This document shows, piece after piece, positions 36,399 to 45,094 of a stretch of 64,000 bases of DNA (within the stretch, counting starts at the first letter, position 1; the number at the start of each line of letters is the position of its first letter). Origin of the DNA: VXNE01 sp963664635 (lineage in GTDB: Bacteria; Pseudomonadota; Gammaproteobacteria; Pseudomonadales; Azotimanducaceae). The notes under the pieces are model-generated. The model worked only from the letters and a program-made list of their open reading frames with translations. It made no database searches and was not told the origin of the DNA. Location of the stretch: positions 3,968,001 to 4,032,000 of the forward strand of contig OY761542.1 of the NCBI GenBank assembly GCA_963664635.1. The letters run 5' to 3'. A program made the translations under genes and the position numbers.

Positions 36399-37256
36399 TC
36401 ACTCCCGCGCGGCAAGGGCGTCGGCGAATGCGAGCGTGCGCTCCGCTTCCTCGACGTGCATGTTCTCCACGAGGCGTCCGTCGACTTCGGCCACTCCTCT
36501 GCCGGCCGCGCGCGCCGCGCGCCATGCCTCCCGCGCACGGCGGGCGAAGTCGATCTCTGCGTCGGAGGGGCCGAACACCGCGTTGGCGACGGCTACCTGG
36601 GTCGGGTGGATCAGCGTCTTGCCGTCGAAGCCGAGATCGCGCCCCTGCTCGCACGCCGCCCGGAAACTCTCCATGTCCCGGAAGTCGAGGTGCACCCCGT
36701 CGAGGATCTCCCTGCCCGCCACCCGCGCGGCGATGACGCAACGCTGCAGGGCGTAGCCGACGCCGGCGCGGTCGGAACGGTGCCGCCCGCGCAGCTCGTG
36801 GACCAGGTCGCTCGTGCCCATGGCCAGCACCGTCACGCGCTCGCTGCACGCTGCAAGCACATCCACGTTCCGTACCCCTCGAGGGGTCTCGATCATGATC
36901 CAGACGGCCAGTCCCGCACCCCCCGCGGCGTCCACGCGCGCGACGATATCCGCGACCTGTTCCTCCGTCTCGACCTTCGGAAAGAGCATCGCGGCGATCG
37001 GGAGCGACGCCATCCGGGCGATGTCGTCCGCGCCCCAGGGCGTTTCGATGCCGTTGGCGCGGACGACGAGTTCCCGGTAGCCATAGCCTCCGGCCGTGAT
37101 CGCCGCGGCCACCCGTTCGCGTGCCCGCGGCTTCACCTCCGGCGCCACGGCGTCCTCGAGATCGAAGATCACGCCGTCGCAGTCGATGCCACGGGCTTTT
37201 TCCATCGCGCGTTCGTTGGCGCCCGGCATGTACAAGACGGAACGGCGGGGCGTCAT
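36399..37256 (-). CDS. CitE-like HpcH/HpaI-type CoA ester lyase
   Basis: The 285-residue TIM-barrel protein starts with RRSVLYMPGANERAMEKAR, followed by VIFDLEDAVAPEVKPRAR, the CitE/malyl-CoA lyase signature. Other motifs are FPKVETEEQV near 93, VWIMIETPRGVRN near 118, and DGKTLIHPTQV near 217 with the C-terminal active-site segment. It probably cleaves a 3-hydroxy acyl-CoA such as citramalyl-CoA or malyl-CoA. The other subunits of citrate lyase are absent, so it is a stand-alone form. It converges on the luciferase-like gene with 3 bp between. Confidence 0.86.
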   Translation of the reverse strand: MTPRRSVLYMPGANERAMEKARGIDCDGVIFDLEDAVAPEVKPRARERVAAAITAGGYGYRELVVRANGIETPWGADDIARMASLPIAAMLFPKVETEEQVADIVARVDAAGGAGLAVWIMIETPRGVRNVDVLAACSERVTVLAMGTSDLVHELRGRHRSDRAGVGYALQRCVIAARVAGREILDGVHLDFRDMESFRAACEQGRDLGFDGKTLIHPTQVAVANAVFGPSDAEIDFARRAREAWRAARAAGRGVAEVDGRLVENMHVEEAERTLAFADALAARE

Positions 37257-37326
37257 GTTCGAGCCGTCGCTGCCACTCCGCCGCCGCACCGCGGCGGTGG
37301 CGTCTCCCTTTGGCAAGCGCGCGGCC

Positions 37327-37782
37327 TCAGGGGGTCGACTTGCGGATCTGGTCGGGAGAACGGTCGGGAAGGAGACGGGAGAGGACGCGGCGGAAGGAGA
37401 ACTCGGCAATGGACTGCCGGCGGCCCCGCGCGGCGCGGGCGTCCTGCTTGACCTTCATCCGCCGGCTGTACTCGGACAGTACGGGGATCATGCAGAACGC
37501 CGCGATCAGCAGGTTCGAACAGGCATGCCCCTGCACGATCCAGTCGCCCCGGAGATGCGGCGCGATCTGGAAGAAGAGCGAGAAGTAACCGAACATCATG
37601 CCGGTGGCGGCGATCGCGCAGGCCCAGACCATCCAGCCCGGCATCTGCGCCTTCAGGGACGACAGCGCGATGACGGCGCCAGCGCCGTAGATGGGCAACC
37701 AGATGAGCCAGTCCGTCTTGCCGACATGACTGCCCGCGACGACCAACAACGCCACTCCGATCAACCCATTGATGTAGCGCAT
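37327..37782 (-). CDS. TMEM220-like integral membrane protein
   Basis: The 151-residue protein has four predicted membrane helices (about 5-20, 26-43, 50-72 and 85-103) and a basic cytoplasmic tail. The KTDWLIWLPIYGAGAVIALS segment resembles the conserved NDPDxxLW.PIYG core of the TMEM220 family. No function is known for the family in bacteria. The start ATG at 37782 is the only good one. An alternative is a generic uncharacterised membrane protein. Confidence 0.6.
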   Translation of the reverse strand: MRYINGLIGVALLVVAGSHVGKTDWLIWLPIYGAGAVIALSSLKAQMPGWMVWACAIAATGMMFGYFSLFFQIAPHLRGDWIVQGHACSNLLIAAFCMIPVLSEYSRRMKVKQDARAARGRRQSIAEFSFRRVLSRLLPDRSPDQIRKSTP

Positions 37783-37968
37783 CCCGACGTTCGTTCCCCC
37801 TGACGCGACGCCCGTTGTGCTCCGGCCGCGGCTCCCCGGCGACCGAACCCCTATTCAACCCGTTTGTTACCGTCGGTGACAAGTGGTTCGAGCGCTCCCG
37901 TATGTAACGAATCGCCATTAGAACGGCCTCTTTACGCTCCCATCGTCTATAAGGGCCGGCGGGCCGCG

Positions 37969-38520
37969 TCAGTCGTCGAACCCGGGCACCCCGGCGTCCC
38001 GCTGTACGCCAAACGAGTTGAGTCCCATGGCCAGCATGTTGTATTGCCCCACGGTGAAGACGATGTCCATGATCTGCCGCGTGTCGTAGCGCTCCGCGAG
38101 CCCGGCCCAGGTCGCGTCGGACACGAACGCGTCGTCGAGCAGTTCATCCGCCGCGGTCAGGAGCAGCCGGTCGCGCTCGCCGATGCCGGCGGTGTCGGGG
38201 CCGGTGCGCGCCATCGCGATCTCGTCCTCGCGCATCCCCGCGCCGCGCCCGATGACGACGTGCTGGCCCCACTCGTACTCGGATTGGACCACCCACGCCG
38301 TGCGCAGGATGAGCACCTCCCGGTCCCGTATCGAGATCGTCGACTTGCCGAGAATGTGGTTGGCGAACGGCAGCCAGCGGCGGAACAGGCCCGGGTGGCG
38401 AAGCATCGTCCCGAAGACGTTGAACACCGGGCCGTCTCCGAACCGCTCGGCGACCTCCGCCTGCTCGGCGGTCCACTCGGCGCGTTGCGTCGGCGTCACG
38501 CGGGGTTTCGACAGTCTCAT
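37969..38520 (-). CDS. carboxymuconolactone decarboxylase family protein
   Basis: The 183-residue protein has a CMD-fold core: FNVFGTMLRHPGLFRRWLPF near 33, STISIRDREVLILRTAWVVQ near 60, then SEYEWGQHVVIGRGAGM. No CxxC redox pair is present, so an AhpD-type peroxidase role is unlikely. Proteins of this sort often sit near aromatic or aldehyde catabolism genes. The substrate is unknown. It is divergent from the enoyl-CoA hydratase gene, with a shared 63-bp regulatory gap. Confidence 0.82.
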   Translation of the reverse strand: MRLSKPRVTPTQRAEWTAEQAEVAERFGDGPVFNVFGTMLRHPGLFRRWLPFANHILGKSTISIRDREVLILRTAWVVQSEYEWGQHVVIGRGAGMREDEIAMARTGPDTAGIGERDRLLLTAADELLDDAFVSDATWAGLAERYDTRQIMDIVFTVGQYNMLAMGLNSFGVQRDAGVPGFDD

Positions 38521-38583
38521 GCGTACCTCCAAGCGAGAAATGTCTCTACTATAAGCCGACTTTTCCACGGTGCGGACCACGCC
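38521..38583. promoter_or_regulatory. divergent promoter region between CMD and hydratase genes
   Basis: The 63-bp gap contains CTACTATAAG near its centre, which gives TATAGT on the minus strand and TATAAG on the plus strand as overlapping -10 candidates. Good -35 boxes were not found for either. Overlapping divergent promoters could link expression of the two genes. Confidence 0.4.
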
Positions 38584-39354
38584 ATGAGCGTCAGGCAGGA
38601 GAAACACGGCGACCTCGTCATCATCACCATCGACCGTCCCGCGGTGCGCAACGCGGTGGACCATCCGACCGCCGCGGCCCTGGCCGAGGCATTCCGCGCC
38701 TTCGACGCGAACCGGCAGCAGAGAGCCGCCGTGCTCACCGGCGCCGCGGGCCACTTCTGCGCCGGGGCTGACCTCAAGGCCGTCGCGGAAGGACGCGGCA
38801 ACCGGGTGACCCTCGACGGCGACGGACCGCTCGGACCGACCAGGATGCTGCTGAACAAGCCGGTCATCGCCGCGGTCGAAGGCTATGCCGTGGCCGGCGG
38901 GCTCGAACTGGCCCTCTGGTGCGACCTCCGCGTGGCGGCGCGCGACGCCGTCTTCGGCGTCTACTGCCGCCGCTGGGGCGTGCCGCTCGTGGACGGCGGC
39001 ACCGTGCGGCTGCCCCGGCTCATCGGGCAGAGCCACGCCCTGGACATGATCCTCACCGGGCGCGGCGTGTCCGGCGAGGAAGCGCGCACGATGGGCCTCG
39101 CCAACCGGCTGACGGAACCGGGCGAGGCGCTGCACGGCGCCGTGGAACTCGCCGAGCAGCTTACGCGCTTCCCGCAGCGGTGCATGCAAAGCGACCGGCG
39201 TTCGGCGATCACGCAATGGAGCCGGGGCATGGACGAGGCGCTGTCGCAGGAGGCGCTGCTCGGGCGCGAGGTGATCAAGTCCGGGGAGACCGTCGCCGGC
39301 GCGGCGCGGTTCAACAGCGGCGCCGGGCGGCACGGGGACTTCTCCGACATCTGA
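38584..39354 (+). CDS. enoyl-CoA hydratase/isomerase family protein
   Basis: The 256-residue crotonase has the oxyanion-hole segment HFCAGADLKAVAEG near 58 and one active-site glutamate in AVAGGLELALWCDL near 103. The second hydratase glutamate is not at its usual place (VYCRRWGVPLVDGGT). It is therefore probably a crotonase with a different reaction, or an EchA-type paralogue, rather than a classic hydratase. Its role is not linked to the valine operon at the left end. Confidence 0.82.
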   Translation: MSVRQEKHGDLVIITIDRPAVRNAVDHPTAAALAEAFRAFDANRQQRAAVLTGAAGHFCAGADLKAVAEGRGNRVTLDGDGPLGPTRMLLNKPVIAAVEGYAVAGGLELALWCDLRVAARDAVFGVYCRRWGVPLVDGGTVRLPRLIGQSHALDMILTGRGVSGEEARTMGLANRLTEPGEALHGAVELAEQLTRFPQRCMQSDRRSAITQWSRGMDEALSQEALLGREVIKSGETVAGAARFNSGAGRHGDFSDI

Positions 39355-39400
39355 CCAAGCGGTCGCCCTTTGGTGTGCTAGCAACGCCGGCGGCTCGTAC

Positions 39401-39958
39401 TCAGCCGACCGCCTCCTCCAGCAGGTCGCGGCTTACGGGGTCCACGGGCAAACCCAGCGCACGCCGTCGACCTGCCTCGGACATCTTCCCCCAGGTGCGG
39501 CGCAGGATCTCGACCACGCGCGCACGGTCCCGGCCACCGGCGAAACGCGCGAGTTCGGACTCGAGGAACACCAGGCAGGCACAGTCCTCGAGCGCCTGCG
39601 CTTGCGGATCGCGCCGACGATCGCGCTTCATCATGAGCGCCTGCACCCGCTCGGCGGTGGCGGCGTCGACGCCGTGGGACAGGAGCATCGCGCCGACGGC
39701 TCCGGCCTGGCGCCGGGCGGCCTCCGCGCGCCAGCGCAGGTAGCCCCGGCGACCGGACGGGAAGTCGCTGCGCGGGTACCGCCAACGCTCGAAATGCTGC
39801 GCGCGCACGGCGATGCGCAAGGGGCCCGGGGGCGCCTGCACGAGCGCGTCGAGGTGCGCCGTCATCGCCTGCGCGTAGGCGAACTCCCTGCCCGCGGGGT
39901 CTGCCGCATGGCGCCGGTCGATCGTCTCGAGAACCCGCTCGAGCAGGGGGCGGTCCAT
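39401..39958 (-). CDS. DUF4202 family protein
   Basis: The 185-residue helical protein contains VRAQHFERWRYPRSDFPSGRRGYLRWR (about 51-78), the hallmark of DUF4202, and a conserved HGVDAATAERVQALM segment near 94. Histidines and acidic residues suggest an HD-like metal site, but no function is established for the family. It is the downstream neighbour of the srkA gene on the same strand with a gap of 19 bp. Confidence 0.8.
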   Translation of the reverse strand: MDRPLLERVLETIDRRHAADPAGREFAYAQAMTAHLDALVQAPPGPLRIAVRAQHFERWRYPRSDFPSGRRGYLRWRAEAARRQAGAVGAMLLSHGVDAATAERVQALMMKRDRRRDPQAQALEDCACLVFLESELARFAGGRDRARVVEILRRTWGKMSEAGRRRALGLPVDPVSRDLLEEAVG

Positions 39959-39977
39959 GGCGGTTCGTGCCCGGCGG

Positions 39978-40949
39978 TCAGAGCGCCAACGGCGGTTCGT
40001 CCAGTACCGCCAGTTGCTCCTTCAAGGTCAGGATGTGATCGCTCCAGTAGCGCGTACGGCCGAAATCGGGGAACGCCACCGGAAACGCGGGATCGTGCCA
40101 ACGCCGGCCGATCCATGCCGAGTGATGGATCATCCGCAGGGCCCGCAACGGCTCGATCAGCCGCGTCTCCCGCGCATCGAAGACGTGGAACACCTCGTAC
40201 GCCTCGACCAGGTCCCCGAGCTGCCGGCTACGCTCGTCCCGGTCTCCCGACAGCAGCATCCACAGGTCCTGCACCGGCGGCCCCGTCATGGTGTCGTCGA
40301 AGTCCACGAAGTTCGGCGCGTCGTAGCGCCACAGCAGGTTGCCCAGGTGACAGTCGCCGTGGATGCGGCTCTGGGTCCTCGCGGTCTCCATGGCCGGAAC
40401 GATGCGTTCGATCAGCTGCGAGGTCACCGCCCCGTAGGCCTCGATCAGCTCGGGGTCGATGAGGCCGCTCCCGAGCAGGAAGCCGGCGGCGTCGCTACCG
40501 AATATCTCTACCGTGAGGCGTCGCCGGTGCAGGAACTGCGTGGTCGCGCCGACCGCGTGCATGCGTCCGAGGGCGTGGCCGAGCACCCGCAGCACCTCCC
40601 TGTCCTCGACGTTGGGCGGCCGTCCGGCCTGGCGGGGAAAGACCGCGTAGCGGAAGCCCTCGTGCTCGAACAGGGAGACGCCGTCGCGGGCGACGGGCGC
40701 GACGCAGGGCAGCCCCGCGTCGCGCAACTCATCGATGAAGGCGTGTTCCTCGAGGATCGCCGCATCGGTCCAGCGCTCCGGCCGGTAGAACTTCGCCACG
40801 ACCGGCTCCGCGTCCTCGATGCCGACCTCGTAGACGCGGTTCTCGTAGCTGTTGAGCGGCATCAGCCGGCCGTCGGTGCGGAAGCCGGCGCGGTCCAGGG
40901 CATCGAGCATGGTCTCGGGCGAGAGCCCCTGGTAGGGGGTGTCAGACAT
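39978..40949 (-). CDS. srkA: stress response Ser/Thr protein kinase YihE/SrkA
   Basis: The 323-residue aminoglycoside-phosphotransferase-fold kinase matches SrkA: LNSYENRVYEVGIED near 32, the lysine in VVAKFYRPERW, the catalytic loop RIHGDCHLGNLLWR near 192, and FVDFDDTMTGPPVQDLW near 212. It is implicated in survival under stress in E. coli. The ATG at 40949 gives a typical length. It lies 178 bp downstream of the thiamine-type receptor gene on the same strand. Confidence 0.9.
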   Translation of the reverse strand: MSDTPYQGLSPETMLDALDRAGFRTDGRLMPLNSYENRVYEVGIEDAEPVVAKFYRPERWTDAAILEEHAFIDELRDAGLPCVAPVARDGVSLFEHEGFRYAVFPRQAGRPPNVEDREVLRVLGHALGRMHAVGATTQFLHRRRLTVEIFGSDAAGFLLGSGLIDPELIEAYGAVTSQLIERIVPAMETARTQSRIHGDCHLGNLLWRYDAPNFVDFDDTMTGPPVQDLWMLLSGDRDERSRQLGDLVEAYEVFHVFDARETRLIEPLRALRMIHHSAWIGRRWHDPAFPVAFPDFGRTRYWSDHILTLKEQLAVLDEPPLAL

Positions 40950-41128
40950 CGTCGGTGCGCTCCCCACCCGCCGCCCTGCGCGGGGACCGGGAAGCGCACC
41001 GTGCGTACTTGGCGGCGCCTGACATGTCCATGGGCGCCCAGTCTGGGCCATCCGGGTCCTGTTTCAAAGCCGCATCGCCAAGTCGCGCCCGTGTCCGACA
41101 GATTCGCCGGCCCGGCGGAGCCCCGCCG

Positions 41129-43213
41129 CTACCAGGAGCGACTGGCCGATATCCCCAGCCGCATCGGTTCCCCGAGCTGCGTGAAACCGCGGTCGGTGTA
41201 CCCGTCGCGGGGATCGTTGCCGAAACGAAAGCCGCGCACGAAGTAGTCCTCGTCCGTGAGGTTGCGCCCCCAGGCGGTGACGGACCAGTCGCGGCCCCGG
41301 TAGCCCACGCTCGCGTTCAGCAGTTCGTAGGCATCCGAGCGCTCGTTGTGGCTGTCGGAGAAGTAGAACTCGTCCCGCCCCTCGAGCTCCAGCCGCAGGA
41401 ACCATCCTCCGGCGAACTCGAAGCTGCCCCCGAGGCTGAACTGATGCCGCGGGGCATGCGCCTGGGTGCGGCCGTCGAGGTCCATTCCTTCACCGTTGAT
41501 GTAGTCCTCGTACTCGGAGCGCAACAGGCCGAGCCGCGCGAACAGGAGGACACCGTCCGCCGGTGCGTACTCGAGGTCGAGTTCGACTCCACTGTTCGTG
41601 CCTTCCGCGGCGTTGCCGACGAAGTCGATGAACTCCGTGCTGCCGTCCTCGTACATTTCGACGATGGAACTGTCGATCTGCACGTCGTCCCGGCGCATGT
41701 GGAAGACCGCACCGCGCACGCGCAGGCGCCCGTCGAGCCCACGCGCCTTGAGTCCCGCCTCGTAGTTCCACAGGACCTCCGGATCGTAGGAGCGCAGGTG
41801 TCGGGGCAGGCTCCCGTCGATGTTGAAGCCCCCCGCCTTGTAGCCGCGAGAGACGGAACCGTAGGCGACGACGCCGGCGCCGAGCGCGCGGTCGAGCGCC
41901 ACGCGGCCGCCAACCAGGTTGTCGTCGGGCCCGGCGCGCACGCCCGCGCTGTCGTCGTACGATGCGGAGTGCCGTTCCAGGCGCAGTCCGACGGTCAGCG
42001 TGGAGGCGGCGCCGAGGGCCGTTTCCGTCTGCCCGAACAGCGCCTGGCGGTCGATGCCGTAGTCGCTGGTGAAGTCGGCGTCGATGAAGGTGGAACGCCG
42101 CGTCAGCTCGACATCCTGGCGCATCAGGTACGCGCCGGTGGTCCACGCCGTCGTGCCGCCGAACAGTCGTCCGGCGTCCTGCGACGTCACGCGCACCTCG
42201 GCGGTGACGGTACCGCGGTCGCGCAGATATTCGTCGGTGCCCGAGTATCCATGGGGATGAAAGCCGACGTGGACCCAGTCCGCGTCGTAGCCGTAGGCGA
42301 TGTCCGAGTCCGCCGCACCGAGGTGGCCGTGTACGGTGAACGCGGGGTTGCCGGACCAGGTCACGCCACCGGAACCGTAGACCGTCCGCTGGCGGTCGTG
42401 GCCGGGCTCGTCGGCCAGCGTCGTTCGGACGTTGTCCAGGGAGAAGGCGTCGTAGCCGTTGTCGGCGTCGACGTACCCGGCGGAGAGGTCGATCGCGGTC
42501 GATGCGTCCGCGTCCCAGGACAGCCTGCCCCGCACCGTGGTCTCGTCGATGCTGTCGGTGTCGTCGGCGTTCAGGTAGTCGTTCTCGATGAAACCGTCCG
42601 ACCGATCCGTCCGGGCGGCCAGGCGGCCCCGCACGCCCTCGCCGACCGGCCCGGACACCACGGCGCCGGCCCCGAACGTCCCGTAGTTGCCGCCGGCGAG
42701 CTCCACCCGGCTCTCGAAGGTGTCCGTCGGCGCCCGTGTCACGACGTTGACCAGCCCCGCGAGCGCGTTCGCGCCGTAACGCGTCCCCTGCGGCCCGCGC
42801 AGCACTTCCACCTGCTCGACGTCGAACAGCGTCGCCACGGTGCCGATGCCGGACAGGTCGACGCCGTCCACCACCAGGCCGACGGACGCGTTGAGCGGCT
42901 CGCTGAACTGGCCGCGCTCCCCGATACCCCGAAGCTGCAGGAAGCGAGCCCGGGACGCGCCCTTCGCGTAGTTGACGTTCGGCATCATGTCGAGGATCTC
43001 CTCGAGATGCGTCGCCCCGCGCCGCGCGATGGCTTCCGCCGGTACCACGGCGATGCTCCCGGGCACTCGCGACAGCTCGTCGCCGCGGAAGGTGGCGCGG
43101 ACCACGATTTCCTCGATGACCTCTGCGCCCGGCGGCGGGGCCGCGTCCGCGGCAAGGTCGGGCGCGCCGGCGGCGGTCGCGACGGCCAGGGTGAGCATGG
43201 CGGGCTTGTACAT
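41129..43213 (-). CDS. TonB-dependent receptor under TPP riboswitch (thiamine or precursor uptake)
   Basis: The 694-residue outer-membrane protein has a signal peptide (MLTLAVATAAGAPDLAADA), a TonB-box-like EIVVRATFRG, and a plug domain with RGPQGTRYGANALAGLVNVV near 138. A 22-strand barrel ends in the aromatic SASRSW. The 80-bp THI element just upstream makes a thiamine or thiamine-precursor substrate likely, as for other riboswitch-controlled receptors of this type. GGGGAGGACGAG precedes the ATG. Substrate choice is inferred from the riboswitch, not from the barrel sequence. Confidence 0.88.
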   Translation of the reverse strand: MYKPAMLTLAVATAAGAPDLAADAAPPPGAEVIEEIVVRATFRGDELSRVPGSIAVVPAEAIARRGATHLEEILDMMPNVNYAKGASRARFLQLRGIGERGQFSEPLNASVGLVVDGVDLSGIGTVATLFDVEQVEVLRGPQGTRYGANALAGLVNVVTRAPTDTFESRVELAGGNYGTFGAGAVVSGPVGEGVRGRLAARTDRSDGFIENDYLNADDTDSIDETTVRGRLSWDADASTAIDLSAGYVDADNGYDAFSLDNVRTTLADEPGHDRQRTVYGSGGVTWSGNPAFTVHGHLGAADSDIAYGYDADWVHVGFHPHGYSGTDEYLRDRGTVTAEVRVTSQDAGRLFGGTTAWTTGAYLMRQDVELTRRSTFIDADFTSDYGIDRQALFGQTETALGAASTLTVGLRLERHSASYDDSAGVRAGPDDNLVGGRVALDRALGAGVVAYGSVSRGYKAGGFNIDGSLPRHLRSYDPEVLWNYEAGLKARGLDGRLRVRGAVFHMRRDDVQIDSSIVEMYEDGSTEFIDFVGNAAEGTNSGVELDLEYAPADGVLLFARLGLLRSEYEDYINGEGMDLDGRTQAHAPRHQFSLGGSFEFAGGWFLRLELEGRDEFYFSDSHNERSDAYELLNASVGYRGRDWSVTAWGRNLTDEDYFVRGFRFGNDPRDGYTDRGFTQLGEPMRLGISASRSW

Positions 43214-43246
43214 CTCGTCCTCCCCAAAAGGCGGCGGAGGGAGATG
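43211..43246 (-). promoter_or_regulatory. sequestor hairpin over the RBS and start codon
   Basis: CATCTC plus CCTCC (43246-43236) can pair with GGAGG plus GAGATG (43223-43211), burying the Shine-Dalgarno sequence and the ATG. The 5' arm can instead pair with the 3' part of the riboswitch (GGCGGAGGGA, 43270-43261, with 43242-43233). This is an anti-sequestor/sequestor pair that would switch translation. Confidence 0.55.
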
Positions 43247-43254
43247 CTTCGATG

Positions 43255-43345
43255 CCCCTATCCCTCCGCCGGCATTATCCGGATCAGGTTCAAAGGGTCC
43301 GCGGACCAGGTCCGCGTCTCAGGCACTCAGGCCACCCCTTGGGTT
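43255..43345 (-). promoter_or_regulatory. TPP (THI-box) riboswitch
   Basis: The minus strand carries the highly conserved THI core: GGGGTGGCCTGAG, the TGAGA motif, a variable hairpin (GCGGACC/GGTCCGC), ACCCTTTGAACCTGATC, and CGGATAATGCCGGCGGAGGG. All invariant blocks are present and in order. It lies about 45 bp upstream of a TonB-receptor ATG. It should switch the receptor off when cellular thiamine pyrophosphate is high. Confidence 0.94.
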
Positions 43346-43559
43346 TCACCGCGTACTCTAACAGGCATGCGGCGGGCGGTGCGAGTCTCAGCATATTCCA
43401 ATAAGAAGATGAGCCTGTACGCGCAGGATGCGGGTAGGCGTCGGGGTTTGGTCGAGTAGCGTTTTCCACGGGCTGTCCACGGGCGCGATCCCTCAGACAG
43501 TAAAGCGGCGGTGGGCAGGCGGTGGAAAACGCGGGGCAGGGTCACGAGGATGCTGCGTT
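43346..43559. other. intergenic region with inverted repeat at the mobile-element boundary
   Basis: No gene is visible. GCGTTTTCCAC (43459-43469) and GTGGAAAACGC (43522-43532) form a perfect 11-bp inverted repeat 52 bp apart. One arm may be part of the end of the adjacent decayed transposon. The promoter for the riboswitch-controlled receptor should also lie here, but no clear hexamer pair was found. Confidence 0.4.
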
Positions 43560-44857
43560 TCAGGCGACCTCGGGCCGGGCTTCGGCGATGGTCTGGAACA
43601 AGCGGTCGCGCTCGGCGTTGAGCGCTCGGGCGGCCTGCAGGTCGCTGTGCGCATGGGCCTCGGCGTCGAGTTGTGCGAACGAGATACCAGGCTTGAGACA
43701 GGCTTCGGCATGCGCCAGGGAACACAGCTTGTCGTAGGGCGTCTGCACGTCGGCGGCCCGGTAGACGCGGCGGATGCGGCCATTGGCGACCTCGCGCTCG
43801 GTGGCGAACAGGCAGGGCCGGTGGTAGTTGAGATACGGCGACAGGTGCTGCTGCGTGAACGTATCGACCAGCGGCGCGAAGCGCTGCGGGATGTGGTCGT
43901 GGCCGAGGAAGCGGCGCACGACGCTGGCGTTCTTGCAACCCGCCGGAACGGCGGGCATCGACGAGGGCGTTGTCGGTAGAGCGCCGGGGCGCGACTTGGT
44001 GAAGTCCCGGACGTGCAGCTTGTTGAGCGGCGCGACCACGGTGTGGTTGACGTACTCGGAGCCGTTGTCCGCATGGAAGCCGACAACGACGAACGGGAAC
44101 AGGCCGAGCAGGCCTTCGAGTACCGGCACCAGGAAGCGCTCCGAGATCGTCGCGACGGCGCCGACGAACTCGTACTGCGTCACCTCGTCGACAACGTTGA
44201 TCAGGTACACGCCCTTGGCGCCGTCGCGGTCGCCAACGTGGACGCAGTCCACGCGTGGACAGTGTCGACGCGCAGGAAGCCGGGCCAGCCGTCCGGTTGC
44301 GGCGCGCGGCGCTCGCCCACCCTCACCGCCGTTGCCTTCGTCCCCTGGACCACCGTGCGTTGCGTCCGATAGGTCCGCGAACCCCGCAGGTTGTAGATGT
44401 GGCTCGCGGAGATCCCGGCGAGGCGCTCGAAGCGCGCGTCGCCGAAGACATGGTACTCGCGGTGCAGCACCACCCGCGTCGCGAGCCCGGACATCTGGCC
44501 CAGGTCCGCGTCCACCCGGGCCAGCAGGCGGATGTCGGCCGGCGTGTACACGCGCGCGAAGGGCCGCCCCTGGTTGCCGCCCCGGCGGTCGACCACCTTC
44601 GCCGTCTCGTGGTGCTGGCGGATGAGCCGCGTCAGCTGGGCGCGGGAATAACCAGTAGTCTTCGCCAGGTAACGCTTCACCAGCGCCTTCGACGGCTTGT
44701 CCAGCACCCGGTAGCCGAGCTGCGTCAACGTCCGCGCCACGAAGGCGTAGGCACCGTCCCGGTCCAGCGGCTGGAACTCCACCGGCGCGTTCGCCTCCAC
44801 GAAGGCGGCAACCTGCTCGATGGTTCGAATCCGTTCGGTCTGTAGTGTCACGATCAT
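43560..44857 (-). pseudogene. decayed integrase-core transposase (IS481-like)
   Basis: The N-terminal part (ATG at 44857) has an HTH-rich region and ends its good match at PGFLRVDTVH. A second frame picks up at VHVGDRDGAKGVYLINVVDE with the DDE integrase core. Comparing the two shows a 17-bp insertion near 44247-44265 (a local duplication of GTGGAC/GCGTCCAC) that breaks the frame. A second pair of shifts hides STDNALVDA, which holds the third catalytic acidic residue (here D, not E). Two aspartates of the catalytic triad remain (VDTVH and FHADNGSEY). It is a non-autonomous relic. Confidence 0.82.
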
Positions 44858-44909
44858 CTCCCGATGATCCCCGACACCACGTCAGGCTTGTCTGTTAGAA
44901 ACGCCCCCA

Positions 44910-44962
44910 GCGGACCCTTTGAAGGGTCCGCCCCTCCGCCGGCTAGCAGGCCGGCGGAGGGG
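44910..44962. repeat. two adjacent perfect hairpins
   Basis: GCGGACCCTT/AAGGGTCCGC with a 2-nt loop (44910-44931) is followed by CCCCTCCGCCGGC/GCCGGCGGAGGGG with a 6-nt loop (44931-44962). Palindromic or REP-like sequences are known insertion targets of IS110-family elements, so this may be the target site, a terminator, or part of the element end. Confidence 0.6.
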
Positions 44963-44963
44963 G

Positions 44964-45094
44964 GCGGCGGCGGACCGTTTCAGGCTCGGCCCTCGGGGCC
45001 GCAAGTGAGTTTGGTCGCCGCCGTCCTTCCCGGCACGTCCTGAATGGATACCTGGGCATCGAGGCCCGCATGACAAGCACAGGAGCAGGGAAGG
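44964..45094 (+). ncRNA. structured 5' non-coding region of the IS110 element (candidate bridge RNA)
   Basis: Between the hairpins and the transposase ATG about 130 bp could form a branched fold. A long stem pairs GGCGGCGG-ACC with GGTCGCCGCC (one bulge), and inside it GGCCC/GGGCC forms a smaller hairpin. IS110-group elements encode their bridge RNA upstream of the transposase, so this is a candidate. The boundaries are not known and the loops have not been matched to donor or target sequences. Confidence 0.4.

Noticed and set aside
43233..43270. GGCGGAGGGA/TCCCTCCGCC hairpin followed by TTTT as an intrinsic terminator
   Set aside because: The T-run is short and lies directly before the Shine-Dalgarno sequence. 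The better reading is an anti-sequestor of the riboswitch, though a terminator role is not completely excluded.
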